Positions 19,240 through 28,911 of a stretch of DNA of 64,000 bases are shown here, piece after piece. The DNA is from Streptococcus sp. CF8_St5-11 (GTDB taxonomy: Bacteria; Bacillota; Bacilli; Lactobacillales; Streptococcaceae), in NCBI RefSeq assembly GCF_024295625.1, contig NZ_JANCOJ010000001.1, positions 124,001-188,000 on the forward strand, in the 5' to 3' direction. Positions within the stretch are counted from its first letter, which is position 1. The number at the start of each line of letters is the position of its first letter. A program made the position numbers and the translations under genes. Below the pieces are notes generated by a model. That model saw only the letters and a list, made by a program, of their open reading frames with translations. It was not told the origin of the DNA and made no database searches.

Positions 19240-19872
19240 TTACTTGCTCTTCTCAACGAGGCTACGGCGACTCAATTCCAAGACCACATCGGAGGCCTCT
19301 GCCACTTCCTTACTGTGGGTGACGACAATGACACATTTTTGGCGTTCCTTGGCCAACTTCTTCAAAATGGCAATGATGTCACCTGCTGTCTGTTCGTCAA
19401 GGTTTCCTGTCGGCTCATCCGCCAAGATGACAGGTGCTTCTGAAACGAGCGCACGCGCAATGGCCACCCGCTGTTGCTGCCCTCCAGATAGTTGAAGGAC
19501 GTTGCGTTTAATTTGCGTTTCGTCCAATCCCAACTCCAAGAGAATGTCTTTCCCAGCTTGTTTGTTGACCAGGCGGACATTTTCCAGTGGCGTCAAATAA
19601 TCAATCAAATTATAATTCTGAAAGACCAGGGAGACATGATGCTTGCGGTGGTAGCTAGACCCTTTGGTCTGGATGTCCTCCCCATCAAAGAGAACCTGCC
19701 CCTTCTTGGGATTGTCCAGACCAGCCAAGAGGGAGAGGAGGGTCGATTTCCCTGCTCCAGACTGACCGATAATGCTGTAAAATGTCCCATTTTTGAACTG
19801 ATAGTTCACGTCTGAGAAGATCTCTTCTTGGTAACTTTGGTAGCTATAGGATACATGTTTGAGTTCTAACAT
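19240..19872 (-). CDS. vex2: ABC transporter ATPase Vex2
   Basis: 210 residues. Walker A GQSGAGKST (about 37-45), Q-loop VFQNYNLIDYL, signature LSGGQQQRVAIARAL, Walker B VILADEPTGNLDE and switch histidine VTHS are all intact. It sits between the two permease genes with gaps of 12 and 15 bases, as in pneumococcus. Confidence 0.87.
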   Translation of the reverse strand: MLELKHVSYSYQSYQEEIFSDVNYQFKNGTFYSIIGQSGAGKSTLLSLLAGLDNPKKGQVLFDGEDIQTKGSSYHRKHHVSLVFQNYNLIDYLTPLENVRLVNKQAGKDILLELGLDETQIKRNVLQLSGGQQQRVAIARALVSEAPVILADEPTGNLDEQTAGDIIAILKKLAKERQKCVIVVTHSKEVAEASDVVLELSRRSLVEKSK

Positions 19873-19887
19873 AGGTGTTATTTCTCC

Positions 19888-21150
19888 TTAACTCATTTTT
19901 GTTAATATTTCTTTTGGACTCTTGCGCCAGATCATGCTGGTAGTTACACCGAGCGACAGAAGGATCAAGCACAAGAGGCTGGCATAGGCGATTCCTAAGG
20001 AAAGGCCTTGAGGGATTTGGTTGAGTAATTTTAGGGTCTGCTGTTGACCGGTCTGTCCGACAAACTGCTCTAAGAAACGATGGCTGACCATCTGCCCGAT
20101 GAGAAGGGCTGGGATCACTGCTAGTAAGGATACCAGCACCACTTCCAAGAGGAACTGTCTAAAGATCCGGCCCTTGCTCTTCCCAATGGATAAGAGGACG
20201 CCGATTTCATGAATCCGCTCCCGTGTCCAGAGACTGAGTAAAAGCGATAGAGCACCGGCTCCCGTCACCAGGAGGACGATCATCATGATCCGTACCAGGC
20301 CTTCTAGGGTCTGAGAGGATTCCTTCATCTGGTCAAAGGCCTTGCGATCTTCGACCACGCGTAGAGATTGCCAATCCAGATCCAAGCTTTTGACTTGCTT
20401 CAAGAGCGCATCGATTTTCTCAGGATCTTTGACCCCAAAGGTGACCTGGGTCACTTCTTGCTGACTGAGACCAAGAAGCTTGGTCGCATCCTCATAAGAA
20501 AGGTAGACTTGATTCTCACTCAAATCAGAGGTCATTCCTGTGAATTTTTCCTGTTTCTTACCCGAAAAGATCCCAACGATTTTAAAGGTTTGCTCTTTGG
20601 CAGGAGTCTCTCCCATCTGAAAGCTGGATAAGGTCAAGGAATCTCCGACCTTTAGCTTATTCTTCTTAGCCAACTCTTGGTGAATCAAGATCTGCCCGCG
20701 AGCCTTATCGGATAAGTGCTTGCCTTGCACCAGTTGAAAACTGCCACTGCGGAAATCTAGGTGCTGGTCTGTCTTCTGGGTAAAAACAGCGCCTAGCGCT
20801 TGCTTAGCTTCCTGACCCAAATCATCCCGCTCTACCGACTGCTGCCCAGTCACCGCTTCTTTACCAAGAATACGAACGGGACTTTCATATTGAGGAACCA
20901 TGGCTCCCACCCCAGCTAGCTGCTGCACCTTTTTAGCCTCCTTCAGTGCAAAGGGAGTAGCCCCCTGCTTACTGGTCAGGGCAAAGCTGGTCCCAGCCGA
21001 CTGTTTGATATGGTCCTCCAACCTTTCTCCCACTTGCATCAGTGAAAAACAGAAATACAAGCAAGAAAGGATCAAGAGGAGAATCAGAAAGAGGACCAGA
21101 TTCCTCGTTCTTTTTCGAGAAATATAGGCGATTGCCTGTTGTAAGAGCAT
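19888..21150 (-). CDS. vex1: ABC transporter permease Vex1
   Basis: 420 residues from the ATG at 21150 (GGAGG eight bases before); the longer frame from 21177 places the ribosome site inside the gene. N-terminal helix (about 13-35, LVLFLILLLILSCLYFCF), large extracellular domain, three C-terminal helices, and the FtsX motif HEIGVLLSIGKSKGRI. First gene of the vex1-vex2-vex3-vncR-vncS locus. I see no reading frame resembling the Pep27 peptide described for pneumococcus. Confidence 0.82.
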   Translation of the reverse strand: MLLQQAIAYISRKRTRNLVLFLILLLILSCLYFCFSLMQVGERLEDHIKQSAGTSFALTSKQGATPFALKEAKKVQQLAGVGAMVPQYESPVRILGKEAVTGQQSVERDDLGQEAKQALGAVFTQKTDQHLDFRSGSFQLVQGKHLSDKARGQILIHQELAKKNKLKVGDSLTLSSFQMGETPAKEQTFKIVGIFSGKKQEKFTGMTSDLSENQVYLSYEDATKLLGLSQQEVTQVTFGVKDPEKIDALLKQVKSLDLDWQSLRVVEDRKAFDQMKESSQTLEGLVRIMMIVLLVTGAGALSLLLSLWTRERIHEIGVLLSIGKSKGRIFRQFLLEVVLVSLLAVIPALLIGQMVSHRFLEQFVGQTGQQQTLKLLNQIPQGLSLGIAYASLLCLILLSLGVTTSMIWRKSPKEILTKMS

Positions 21151-21225
21151 GATCTTACCCTCCATTTCAAAGCCCACGACAATACAATGTGGACGCTTTC
21201 ATCATTTGTTGCTTTCATTATAGAG

Positions 21226-21231
21226 GAGAAA
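21226..21231 (-). promoter_or_regulatory. Candidate -10 of the vex promoter
   Basis: TATAAT lies on the minus strand about 60-80 bases before the vex1 start, without a good -35 17 bases upstream. A weak -35 would fit a promoter needing an activator. The position is approximate to within a few bases. Confidence 0.35.
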
Positions 21232-21246
21232 TGTGAAATGTTTATG

Positions 21247-21280
21247 AAATAGAAAAAGTTTCCTAAATTTTCTAGGAAAC
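21247..21280 (-). terminator. Terminator of the oligosaccharide importer operon
   Basis: GTTTCCTA (21258-21265) pairs with TAGGAAAC (21273-21280), and on the minus strand TTTTTCTATTT follows. It lies about 50 bases beyond the yesL stop. Confidence 0.8.
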
Positions 21281-21331
21281 TATATTCGATTTAAATAATA
21301 TTAGGAAAATATGCGTCCCACTTCCTTGACT

Positions 21332-21970
21332 TCATTTTTCAAAGACTCCTCCTTCTTGGATTCTTGAAAAGATCTTATCGGTCAGTCGAACATTCAAGAA
21401 GCTCCATAGGGCAAAACCACCAAACGTAAAGAGATAAATAGCTGTCAGTAAGCGTTCGGGACTACTGAGACTGATATAGATCACCGCCAAATTGAAGAAG
21501 ACAAGAAAGATGGTTTGAATAGGATTTAAGAGAGCAATGAGGAAACTATTCAGACAGACTTTTCTTGTAGGGGCTTCAAAGAGCCCGATATAAGGGAAGA
21601 TCAAGGTCATCCCTCCACATAGAAGGACGATAAAGGGAAGCAAAATCCAAATCCCATACTCATTTAAAAAGGCCGTATTTGAAAAAAGACAGTAATCCAG
21701 ATATAGTAGCACTGATAAGCCTAGACAAGTCAGCCAAATCATCGTCGCTTGCTTGAAATTAGCGCGAAAAAGACGGAAAAAATGAAAGACGAGATCCGTA
21801 TCTTCTCCTTTCAACAAGCGGTGCCACATGGTTGCTAAAGCCGTAACCGATGCACCGATCGTGAGAACCGGAAGGCAGCAAACGATAAACAAGGTGTTCA
21901 AGATGATGAGGTCTGTAAACCGGGTCAAACCCTTGACTAAGCGTCCATCCAATGAAAATAATTTTTGCAT
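21332..21970 (-). CDS. YesL-family (DUF624) membrane protein
   Basis: 212 residues from the ATG at 21970, which has AAGGAG six bases before it; two longer starts lack a good site. There are about five hydrophobic segments; the N-terminal MQKLFSLDGRLVKGLTRFTDLIILN is typical of YesL proteins, which are found beside Lpl/Yte-type sugar importers and YesMN regulators. Function unknown; a role in assembly or sensing of the importer is inferred from context. A strong intercistronic hairpin (22023-22045) separates it from the binding-protein gene. Confidence 0.75.
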   Translation of the reverse strand: MQKLFSLDGRLVKGLTRFTDLIILNTLFIVCCLPVLTIGASVTALATMWHRLLKGEDTDLVFHFFRLFRANFKQATMIWLTCLGLSVLLYLDYCLFSNTAFLNEYGIWILLPFIVLLCGGMTLIFPYIGLFEAPTRKVCLNSFLIALLNPIQTIFLVFFNLAVIYISLSSPERLLTAIYLFTFGGFALWSFLNVRLTDKIFSRIQEGGVFEK

Positions 21971-22022
21971 TTCCTTCTCCTTGTTCTTCATCCCTATTTC
22001 TGCTACTTCCTCCAAGGAAGCA

Positions 22023-22045
22023 CTCAGGGGCTTTAAGCCCCTGAG
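22023..22045 (-). other. Intercistronic hairpin between binding-protein gene and yesL
   Basis: CTCAGGGGCTT (22023-22033) and AAGCCCCTGAG (22035-22045) form a near-perfect GC-rich palindrome. No T-run follows on the minus strand, so it is more likely an mRNA-stabilising or partial-attenuation structure that favours the upstream binding-protein message than a full terminator. Confidence 0.55.
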
Positions 22046-22073
22046 ATACTTACTTTTATGAGCTTAGTCACTG

Positions 22074-23636
22074 TTACTTCACTTCTTTTTGGTAACGATC
22101 ATAGGCATCTTGTTGAATCTTCATAAAGTCATCAATGCCCATCTTCTTCAAGGTTGCTTTGTAATCGTCCCATTCCTTTTCGATGCCACCTTCTACTACC
22201 CATTTAGAAGCTTGTTGGGTAACATAGGAGTTGATATCGACATAAATATTGGACAATTTGTTCAATTCTTCTTGAGAGTAGATGACATTTGGATAAGCTG
22301 GCAAAGCGTATTGTTTCAATTCTTTGTCCATCTTCAATTTGAGCCCATCACCTTGCGTTTGGTCGATGTCGACATGGCTATTGATATCATCTGACACATA
22401 TTTTGGTCCAAAGTCACGAAGCGAATTGATCCAAGCCCATTCATCGGCTGATTTACCATCTTTTGGAGCCAAAACCTTGTATTTGTCGCCATCTTTTTCA
22501 GTCGCAATGCCAAAGGATCCATAGAAGTTTTGGATGCTGGCATCATCGGTGTAGAATTTATCCAACCATTTAAGCAATTTTGCAGGGTCCTTGCACTTAT
22601 TCGTGATCAAGATTTCATTGCGGCCATAGTTCAAATGATCTGGGTCAGAAACGACATATTGTTTGCCATCCGGTCCTTTTAGTGCTGGAAGAGGAGCATA
22701 TTCGTTAGCATGTTGGCCGAAGGTTGCATCAGCTGTCCAACCACTTGACACACCGACACGCGCCACTCCCTTGTCCATCCGTTTCGCAACAGACATAGAG
22801 GTATCTTCTGTAAAGAGTTCAGGGTCGATCAAGCCTTTCTTGTAGGCTTCATGCATAGCCGCTATCCCTTGTTTATAACTATCTTCTGTCCGTAGGTAGA
22901 CCGGTTTGCCATCTTTGACGGACATTTCATAGGTATTATCTCCACCTAGACGGTTGTTGAATGGCAAGATATAAGAGAAGGTCGGATCAAAGTTACCAGA
23001 GCCAAATGGAATTTCATCATTGACATCGCCATTGCCATTGGCATCCTTATCCTTGAAAGCTTGTAAGACATTCACCAAGTCGTCATAGGTTTCTGGCATC
23101 TTCAAGCCAAGATTATCCAACCATTTCTTATTAATAAAGAGCTGGTTGCCGACGATTGGCCGCATTGGCAATTTCTTAGGCAGGCTGTAAATATGACCAT
23201 CAGGGTTGGTCACCATAGCTTTTAATTTTGGTTCTTTTTCAAAGGCCTTGTTCAAGTTTGGCATATTATCCTTGATCAAGTCTTCCAATGGAATGAACAT
23301 ATTTTGGTTCTGAGCGATTTCAGAATCCGTGAAGGCATTGGATCCCAAGAAAGCGTCTGGTAAATCTCCACTGGCTACAAGAACGGATTTCTTATCCGAC
23401 CAGTCTGCAGCCACCATGGTATCCCATTTGATCTTGATCCCTGATTCCTTGGCTGAATCATCTAGAAAACCTTTGTGATAGTCTTCCCCCCAGTCCGACC
23501 AACGAACGGTCGTAATCTTGAAGGTGTTGCCATCATTCTTGTCATTGCTTGATTTATTTGTGGAAGCTCCACAAGCCGTCAAGCCAGCTAAAGCAGCTGC
23601 TCCAAGGAGCAGATAGGCAAATTTCCTGTTTTTCAT
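22074..23636 (-). CDS. Extracellular oligosaccharide-binding lipoprotein (LplA/YtcQ-like)
   Basis: 520 residues with a lipoprotein signal ending in the lipobox LTAC (Cys about residue 22). The long family-1 binding protein includes an EF-hand-like calcium motif DKDANGNGDVNDEIPFG (about residue 194-210), characteristic of LplA/YtcQ-type proteins. It delivers a complex glycan, probably host-derived or dietary, to the two permeases encoded upstream. The exact sugar cannot be read from sequence. Confidence 0.82.
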   Translation of the reverse strand: MKNRKFAYLLLGAAALAGLTACGASTNKSSNDKNDGNTFKITTVRWSDWGEDYHKGFLDDSAKESGIKIKWDTMVAADWSDKKSVLVASGDLPDAFLGSNAFTDSEIAQNQNMFIPLEDLIKDNMPNLNKAFEKEPKLKAMVTNPDGHIYSLPKKLPMRPIVGNQLFINKKWLDNLGLKMPETYDDLVNVLQAFKDKDANGNGDVNDEIPFGSGNFDPTFSYILPFNNRLGGDNTYEMSVKDGKPVYLRTEDSYKQGIAAMHEAYKKGLIDPELFTEDTSMSVAKRMDKGVARVGVSSGWTADATFGQHANEYAPLPALKGPDGKQYVVSDPDHLNYGRNEILITNKCKDPAKLLKWLDKFYTDDASIQNFYGSFGIATEKDGDKYKVLAPKDGKSADEWAWINSLRDFGPKYVSDDINSHVDIDQTQGDGLKLKMDKELKQYALPAYPNVIYSQEELNKLSNIYVDINSYVTQQASKWVVEGGIEKEWDDYKATLKKMGIDDFMKIQQDAYDRYQKEVK

Positions 23637-23645
23637 GATCTTCTC

Positions 23646-24542
23646 CTATTCTTTCAAGGCCCCTATCATGACACCTTGATTAAAGTATTTTTGGACGAAT
23701 GGATACAGCATCATAATCGGTGCTGTTGAGATAACGATGGCTGCATATTTCATCATATCAGCCTTAATACGGAGGTCAGAAGCTACCTCCCCTGTTGCTT
23801 GCGATTGCAACATTTGATTACTAATTAAGAGACGGCGCAGGATCAGTTGTAGGGGTTGGAGATTTTCATTGGTCAAATAAATCAAGGCATTGAACCAAGA
23901 ATTCCAGATCCCTACTGCTGTCCAAAGTCCAATAACGGCAATAATAGCCTTGGACAAGGGGAGCACAATCTTTCTGAAGTAATGAATGGTTCCGCAACCA
24001 TCGATCTGGGCGGCTTCCCACATCCCTTCTGGAATACTATTGTTAAAGAAAGTCCGAGCTACAACGATATTGTAAGGAGATACTGCAAACGGTACGACCA
24101 TCACCCAGAAGGTGTCGACCAAGCCCAATTGTTTCACTGTCAAATAAATGGGAATCAAGCCCCCAGAGACAAACATGGGAACGATAAAGAAGACACTGAC
24201 CCATTTCTTAGCAAAGAGGTCCTTTCGCGACAAGGCGTAACCAGCCGGGATATTAATGACCAGGGCAACGATGGTCCCTACAACTGTGTAGAGTATGGTA
24301 TTGAGATAGCTCTTTAGAAACAAAGGCTGCTCAATCAAGCGTTGATAGCCATCTAGTCGCCATTCCCTCGGGATAAACCAAACCTTACCGGTTGCCACAT
24401 CAGACGGATTACTGAAGGAGGCAATAATGACAAACCACAAAGGGTAGACAATCAACAGAATCAAGCAAATCGCTAGACCATAGATAAAAACATCAAAGAG
24501 GATTTCTGACTTGGTCTTTCTAGCATGTTGAAACAATTTCAC
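23646..24542 (-). CDS. Carbohydrate ABC transporter permease (LplC/YtcP-like)
   Basis: 298 residues with about six membrane helices and the EAA loop (PEGMWEAAQIDGCGTIHYF). MalG-like inner-membrane permease that pairs with the following gene product. It lies 9 bases before the binding-protein gene. AGGAGGAG precedes the ATG. Confidence 0.85.
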   Translation of the reverse strand: MKLFQHARKTKSEILFDVFIYGLAICLILLIVYPLWFVIIASFSNPSDVATGKVWFIPREWRLDGYQRLIEQPLFLKSYLNTILYTVVGTIVALVINIPAGYALSRKDLFAKKWVSVFFIVPMFVSGGLIPIYLTVKQLGLVDTFWVMVVPFAVSPYNIVVARTFFNNSIPEGMWEAAQIDGCGTIHYFRKIVLPLSKAIIAVIGLWTAVGIWNSWFNALIYLTNENLQPLQLILRRLLISNQMLQSQATGEVASDLRIKADMMKYAAIVISTAPIMMLYPFVQKYFNQGVMIGALKE

Positions 24543-24557
24543 AATTTCTCCTCCTTT

Positions 24558-25475
24558 CTAGAACAATCCTGTCTTGGTATAGCGTTTCGCAAACCAGTTG
24601 ACCGACAGTAAGATGATCAAGTTAACCAAAGTATTAAAGAGACCGATAGCTGTCGAATAACTATATTGGAAATTAATCATCCCCACTTTGTAGACATAGG
24701 TCGAAATGATTTCACTTCCTGCCAGATTGAGTGGATTTTGCAAGAGCAAGACCTTTTCAAAACCAACACTGAGAAGGCTGCCTGCTCTGAGAATCAAGAG
24801 AATCATCGCCGTTGGTAACAGTAAGGGCAAGTCAATATGACGGATTTTTTGCAATCGACTCGCCCCGTCCATGGTCGCAGCTTCATAAAAGGTTGGATCA
24901 ATGGCTGATAAAGCGGCTAGATAGATAATACTATCCCAACCGATATGTTGCCAGACATCGCTCCAGACATAGACACCCGCAAAACTACCCGGTTTGGATA
25001 AGAGGGCAGGCATCTTTAAGCCGACCAATTTGAGGACATTAGCTAACAGTCCACTACTTGGAGAGAGAAAGAGAATAATCATCCCACACATGACCATGGT
25101 CGAGATAAAATGAGGCAAATAAGTCGTTACTTGAAAGATTTTTTTGAACTTGCCCACACGAATCTGGTTGCAAATGATGGCTAGAACAATCGGCAAGGGA
25201 AAACCAACCAGAATACTGTAAATAGAAATTTTCAAGGTATTCTTCATGGTTGTCGCAAATTGGAAGGATGAGAAGAACTGGTTAAAATACTTGAGACCAG
25301 CCCAAGGACTTCCAAATATCCCAGTAGCGGGAGAGTAATCTTTAAAAGCGATGACTAAACCCGCCATAGGGATATAGGCAAATAAAATCAATAAAATAAT
25401 CGATGGTAGGAGCAGCACATATAAAGGAATATTTTTCTTAAATTTGCTCTGCTTCGCATTTACTTCGCTTTTCAT
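24558..25475 (-). CDS. Carbohydrate ABC transporter permease (LplB/YteP-like)
   Basis: 305 residues, about six helices, EAA loop (PTFYEAATMDGASRLQKI). MalF-like partner, first gene of the importer operon. AGGAGGG precedes the ATG. The 186-base gap to the divergent sensor kinase gene holds both promoters. No ATPase gene is present, so a shared MsmK-type ATPase is inferred. Confidence 0.85.
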   Translation of the reverse strand: MKSEVNAKQSKFKKNIPLYVLLLPSIILLILFAYIPMAGLVIAFKDYSPATGIFGSPWAGLKYFNQFFSSFQFATTMKNTLKISIYSILVGFPLPIVLAIICNQIRVGKFKKIFQVTTYLPHFISTMVMCGMIILFLSPSSGLLANVLKLVGLKMPALLSKPGSFAGVYVWSDVWQHIGWDSIIYLAALSAIDPTFYEAATMDGASRLQKIRHIDLPLLLPTAMILLILRAGSLLSVGFEKVLLLQNPLNLAGSEIISTYVYKVGMINFQYSYSTAIGLFNTLVNLIILLSVNWFAKRYTKTGLF

Positions 25476-25646
25476 AAGGCCCTCCTTTTCTTTCTCCTCT
25501 ATTTTATAGGAATCCTTTCCATCTTTATAGAACTTTTTCGTGCATCTTCATTCACTTTTCCGTTTTCTCCACACAAAAACATGCACTTTCCCGATTTTTT
25601 TTACTTTAATATCGGTTTTGTTCATGAATCCGTTTTCAAATAGTGC

Positions 25647-25652
25647 TATAAT
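25647..25652 (+). promoter_or_regulatory. Candidate -10 of the YesM/YesN-type operon
   Basis: TATAAT lies 18 bases before the kinase ATG; no clear -35 is seen at the usual distance. Confidence 0.4.
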
Positions 25653-25670
25653 ATATGTGAGGTGCTCATT

Positions 25671-27338
25671 ATGAAAGCTATTCACAGAAGTACACGAGAT
25701 CACTCGATTCAATTTTTTTCGCGCCTACTCTTTCTCCTCTTAGTCGTCAATACCTTGATCAACCTTTTGATTGGTGGGATTAGCCGAAATTTTATTAAAC
25801 ACCAAAATATGCTCCATTTAGAGGACTCGATTCATATCTATGCGGATTCCTTAAATACAGAGCTTCACTCCGTTGAGCGTTTTATGTACAGTACTATTAG
25901 TCACAATGACTATTTGACAGAGCTCAATAGTCCGCTTGATTTCACGGATTTCCAAGAAAACCTAAAAAAACTGCGGATCGACTTCACTGAGTTTCAGTAC
26001 CAGATGGATAGTCCCATTACCTTTTTCATAGAGACAAGAGATATTCCACATTTTTTCAATGCCTCCAGTCTTCAACTGCCCTACCTAGACTATGTGCAAT
26101 TGAAAGATCATCTTAAAACCTATGACAAAGAAACAGACAAGACCAGTCAAAAATGGCAACGGATCAGCCTGAACCAGCATGATTACCTCTTAAAATCCCT
26201 CCATTACAAGAGTAAGGCCATCTATGCCATCATTTCTACCCAGGATATTTTAAAACCCTTGCAAAAGCTCAATATCGGGAAAAAAGGACGCTTAGCCATC
26301 GATCGCCCTAACCAGATCCATGCGTCAGATTCCCTCATTCAAGCAGATAGCACTCATACCCACCTGCCTTTTGATCTTTATGTGACGGTCGACTACGGGG
26401 ATGTTTTCCGTACAAATATCGTTCTAGAAACCCTACTCTCCTTGGTTCCTTTGATCATCGCTGTTCTCTCCACCGTTCTTATCCTTTATATTCGTCAGCG
26501 GATGATCCAGCCGATAAAACGACTCACCCAGCGGCTTTCTCAACTGGATGCTGCTTCAACTAAGCTCGACGTGATCGAAGACCAAGGGATCTTAGAGATC
26601 GATCAGGCCAATCACAAGCTCAATCAGGTGCTGATCCACATGAAAGACCTCCAAATTCGCGCCTACCACGCGCAACTCAATCTCAAAAAAGTCGAACTCA
26701 ACTATCTCAAAAATCAAGTCCGACCCCATTTTTACCTCAACATGCTTTCCATGATTCACAGCATGCTCCAAACCAAGGACTATAAGGAAATCGAGGAGTT
26801 GACCAAGGTGACTTCCAACTACTTGCGTCACCTCTTTCAAGCCAATCAAGATTTCAATCGCTTAGCAGATGAAATCCAACATATCCGAAATTACCTAGAA
26901 ATCCAGAAAATCCGCTATGGGGACAGCATCCATTTTGACCTGGACTGGGATCCTGGTCTGAAAGATGCGGCTATTCCCCCTCTGCTTTTACAAACCTTTG
27001 TGGAAAATGCCATCAAACACGGCTTTTCTTTCCAAGATTCCTTCCACATTCAGCTTTCCATTCATGAAGAAGCAAACCAACAGCTTGCCATTTCCCTTCA
27101 GGATAATGGTCCTGGTTTTAGCTCCGCTATCTTACAAGATCTAGCAGAGAAAAAATCCTTAGTCACAGAAGATGGCCACCACATTGGTTTAACCAATGCA
27201 CGGGAGCGACTAGATCTCCTCTATCCAGATCACTACACGCTTCAATTTTCAAATGGATCCCAAGGAGGTGCCCGCATCCAACTGAGCCTTCCTTATGAAC
27301 TCTACAAAGGAGACACACATGAATATCCTACTCGTTGA
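25671..27338 (+). CDS. Sensor histidine kinase, YesM type
   Basis: 555 residues from the ATG at 25671 (GAGG eight bases before; a GTG at 25662 is less likely). N-terminal helix (about 16-40), extracellular sensor (about 45-255), second helix (LVPLIIAVLSTVLILYI), HAMP, then a His_kinase domain (PF06580 type) with phospho-acceptor His in NQVRPHFYLNMLSMIHSM (about residue 350) and ATP-binding boxes (LLLQTFVENAIKHGF, DNGPGF, GLTNARERL). This class senses extracellular carbohydrates and works with an AraC-type regulator such as the one encoded next. Confidence 0.87.
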   Translation: MKAIHRSTRDHSIQFFSRLLFLLLVVNTLINLLIGGISRNFIKHQNMLHLEDSIHIYADSLNTELHSVERFMYSTISHNDYLTELNSPLDFTDFQENLKKLRIDFTEFQYQMDSPITFFIETRDIPHFFNASSLQLPYLDYVQLKDHLKTYDKETDKTSQKWQRISLNQHDYLLKSLHYKSKAIYAIISTQDILKPLQKLNIGKKGRLAIDRPNQIHASDSLIQADSTHTHLPFDLYVTVDYGDVFRTNIVLETLLSLVPLIIAVLSTVLILYIRQRMIQPIKRLTQRLSQLDAASTKLDVIEDQGILEIDQANHKLNQVLIHMKDLQIRAYHAQLNLKKVELNYLKNQVRPHFYLNMLSMIHSMLQTKDYKEIEELTKVTSNYLRHLFQANQDFNRLADEIQHIRNYLEIQKIRYGDSIHFDLDWDPGLKDAAIPPLLLQTFVENAIKHGFSFQDSFHIQLSIHEEANQQLAISLQDNGPGFSSAILQDLAEKKSLVTEDGHHIGLTNARERLDLLYPDHYTLQFSNGSQGGARIQLSLPYELYKGDTHEYPTR

Positions 27339-28863
27339 CGATGATCGTTTTATCATTAAAGCCCTACAGGAAACCATCCATTGGGAAGCCTTGGGCATTG
27401 AGCAGGTATATACTGCCTCCAGCCTGAGCCAAGCCCAAGCCATCATTCAAAGTCACCCAATCGCCCTCATGATCAGTGATATCGAGATGCCACAAGGCAG
27501 TGGGCTAGATCTCCTAGCCTGGATCCGGTCAGAAAAATATGACATTCAAACGATCTTCCTCACCAATTATGCTGATTTCAATTATGCCCAAAAAGCCATT
27601 GAACTCCAAAGTTTTGAATACTACCTCAAACCGATTGACCCCGACCGCTTAGAATTTATCATTCAAAAAGCCCTCAATAAGATCAAGCGCCACAAGAGTG
27701 CGGCCCAATTAGCACAGCAAGGGCAAAAAGAAGCTGAATTTTGGCATGACTACTTGAGAAAACCGCGTCCATCTCAAGCAGAACAGTTCCTTCAAGAAGT
27801 AACAAATCGGGGCTATAGCCCCAAACCACATGAAGACTACCTCTTAGTCCTCATCACTCTCCACTTAGTTGAAGAAGACTTTCACCCCAGCGTCCCTTCT
27901 TGGCGCTTGCAGCTCCGCCATTGTATCAAGGATCTCTCCCTGGATTTCCCTGTCCACTACTGCGCCCTCAGTAAAATCGAAAGCCAGACCGATCGCTACC
28001 TCTGCCTTTTCAAAAAGAATCAGACTACAGAGTGTGCAGACTTCCTAAAGGCTATCCAGCAGAAGATCCAGCAAGACTTAGACCGATCCTCTATCCTTCT
28101 CTATTCAGACTCCATTTCCCTTGAGACGCTCTTGATGAAGGCTCTTCACCTCTGCCAATACAGTGAAGAACAAGTCTTCCATTGGAACAGTATCCACTCA
28201 TATGCTTCTTTGGCTCCACTACCTCAAAAGCCTACTCATCGGACATCGCTCACTTTTACAAATCAACTAGAGACAGAACAGCTTCTCCAAATCATCCATA
28301 GCTTAGAGAATCAAGATCGCATTCCACTTTCAGCTCTGAGTGAACTCCAGCTAGACTGGACCCAGCAAATTGGGATTTATCTGGACAAGAACGGCATTCT
28401 CGCCCACAAGTTATTTCAAAACAAACACCATCAATTTCTATTCGAACGGCGGTTTCATGCCATCGAAGCTTTTGAAGCCTATATCGGGGATTACTGGAGC
28501 TCTGCTCGCCATTATGTGATCGATCTTGAGCACCAGTCCAATCTCATCCAGCGGATCACCGACTACATTGACCACCATTACAAGGAAGATATCAGTCGCA
28601 CCAAGCTGGCAGAGATGGTTTTTCTTAGTCCAGATCATCTAGCGCGGATGTTTAAGCGCGATACCGGCGAAACCCTGGTAAAATACATCACCGATAAACG
28701 GATGGCCGCCGCAAAAGAGATGCTATCGCAAAGCGATACCCCCATTTACCAAGTTGCCCTCCAGGTGGGCTATGACAACTACTCCTACTTTACAAAGGCT
28801 TTTAAACAGAAGGTCGGCCTCTCCCCAGGAGATTACCGCAAGCAATGCCAAGAAGCCTTTTAA
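27319..28863 (+). CDS. Response regulator with AraC DNA-binding domain, YesN type
   Basis: 514 residues from the ATG at 27319 (AAAGGAG seven bases before), overlapping the kinase gene by 20 bases. Receiver domain with Asp54 (LMISDIEMPQGSG), a long middle region (about 130-400), and two C-terminal helix-turn-helix motifs (SRTKLAEMVFLSPDHLARMF, then PIYQVALQVGYDNYSYFTKA). It probably activates the divergent importer operon at 25475-21332 when the kinase detects its glycan. Confidence 0.87.
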   Translation: MNILLVDDDRFIIKALQETIHWEALGIEQVYTASSLSQAQAIIQSHPIALMISDIEMPQGSGLDLLAWIRSEKYDIQTIFLTNYADFNYAQKAIELQSFEYYLKPIDPDRLEFIIQKALNKIKRHKSAAQLAQQGQKEAEFWHDYLRKPRPSQAEQFLQEVTNRGYSPKPHEDYLLVLITLHLVEEDFHPSVPSWRLQLRHCIKDLSLDFPVHYCALSKIESQTDRYLCLFKKNQTTECADFLKAIQQKIQQDLDRSSILLYSDSISLETLLMKALHLCQYSEEQVFHWNSIHSYASLAPLPQKPTHRTSLTFTNQLETEQLLQIIHSLENQDRIPLSALSELQLDWTQQIGIYLDKNGILAHKLFQNKHHQFLFERRFHAIEAFEAYIGDYWSSARHYVIDLEHQSNLIQRITDYIDHHYKEDISRTKLAEMVFLSPDHLARMFKRDTGETLVKYITDKRMAAAKEMLSQSDTPIYQVALQVGYDNYSYFTKAFKQKVGLSPGDYRKQCQEAF

Positions 28864-28872
28864 AATAAGAAA

Positions 28873-28911
28873 AAAACCTTTGAAAAAGGATTTCTTTTCA
28901 AAGGTTTTATT
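28873..28911. terminator. Bidirectional terminator between yesN-like gene and the small membrane protein gene
   Basis: A 14-base stem (28873-28886 with 28895-28908) has A-rich sequence before and T-rich sequence after it. It serves the plus-strand regulator and overlaps the end of the minus-strand gene. Confidence 0.75.

Noticed and set aside
21185..21200. cre site upstream of vex1 (ATGAAAGCGTCCACA)
   Set aside because: Two mismatches at the W positions on the right side; too weak without other evidence.
21151..21330. Pep27-like peptide gene upstream of vex1
   Set aside because: Short frames exist before and across the vex1 start, but none resembles the pneumococcal peptide as I remember it.
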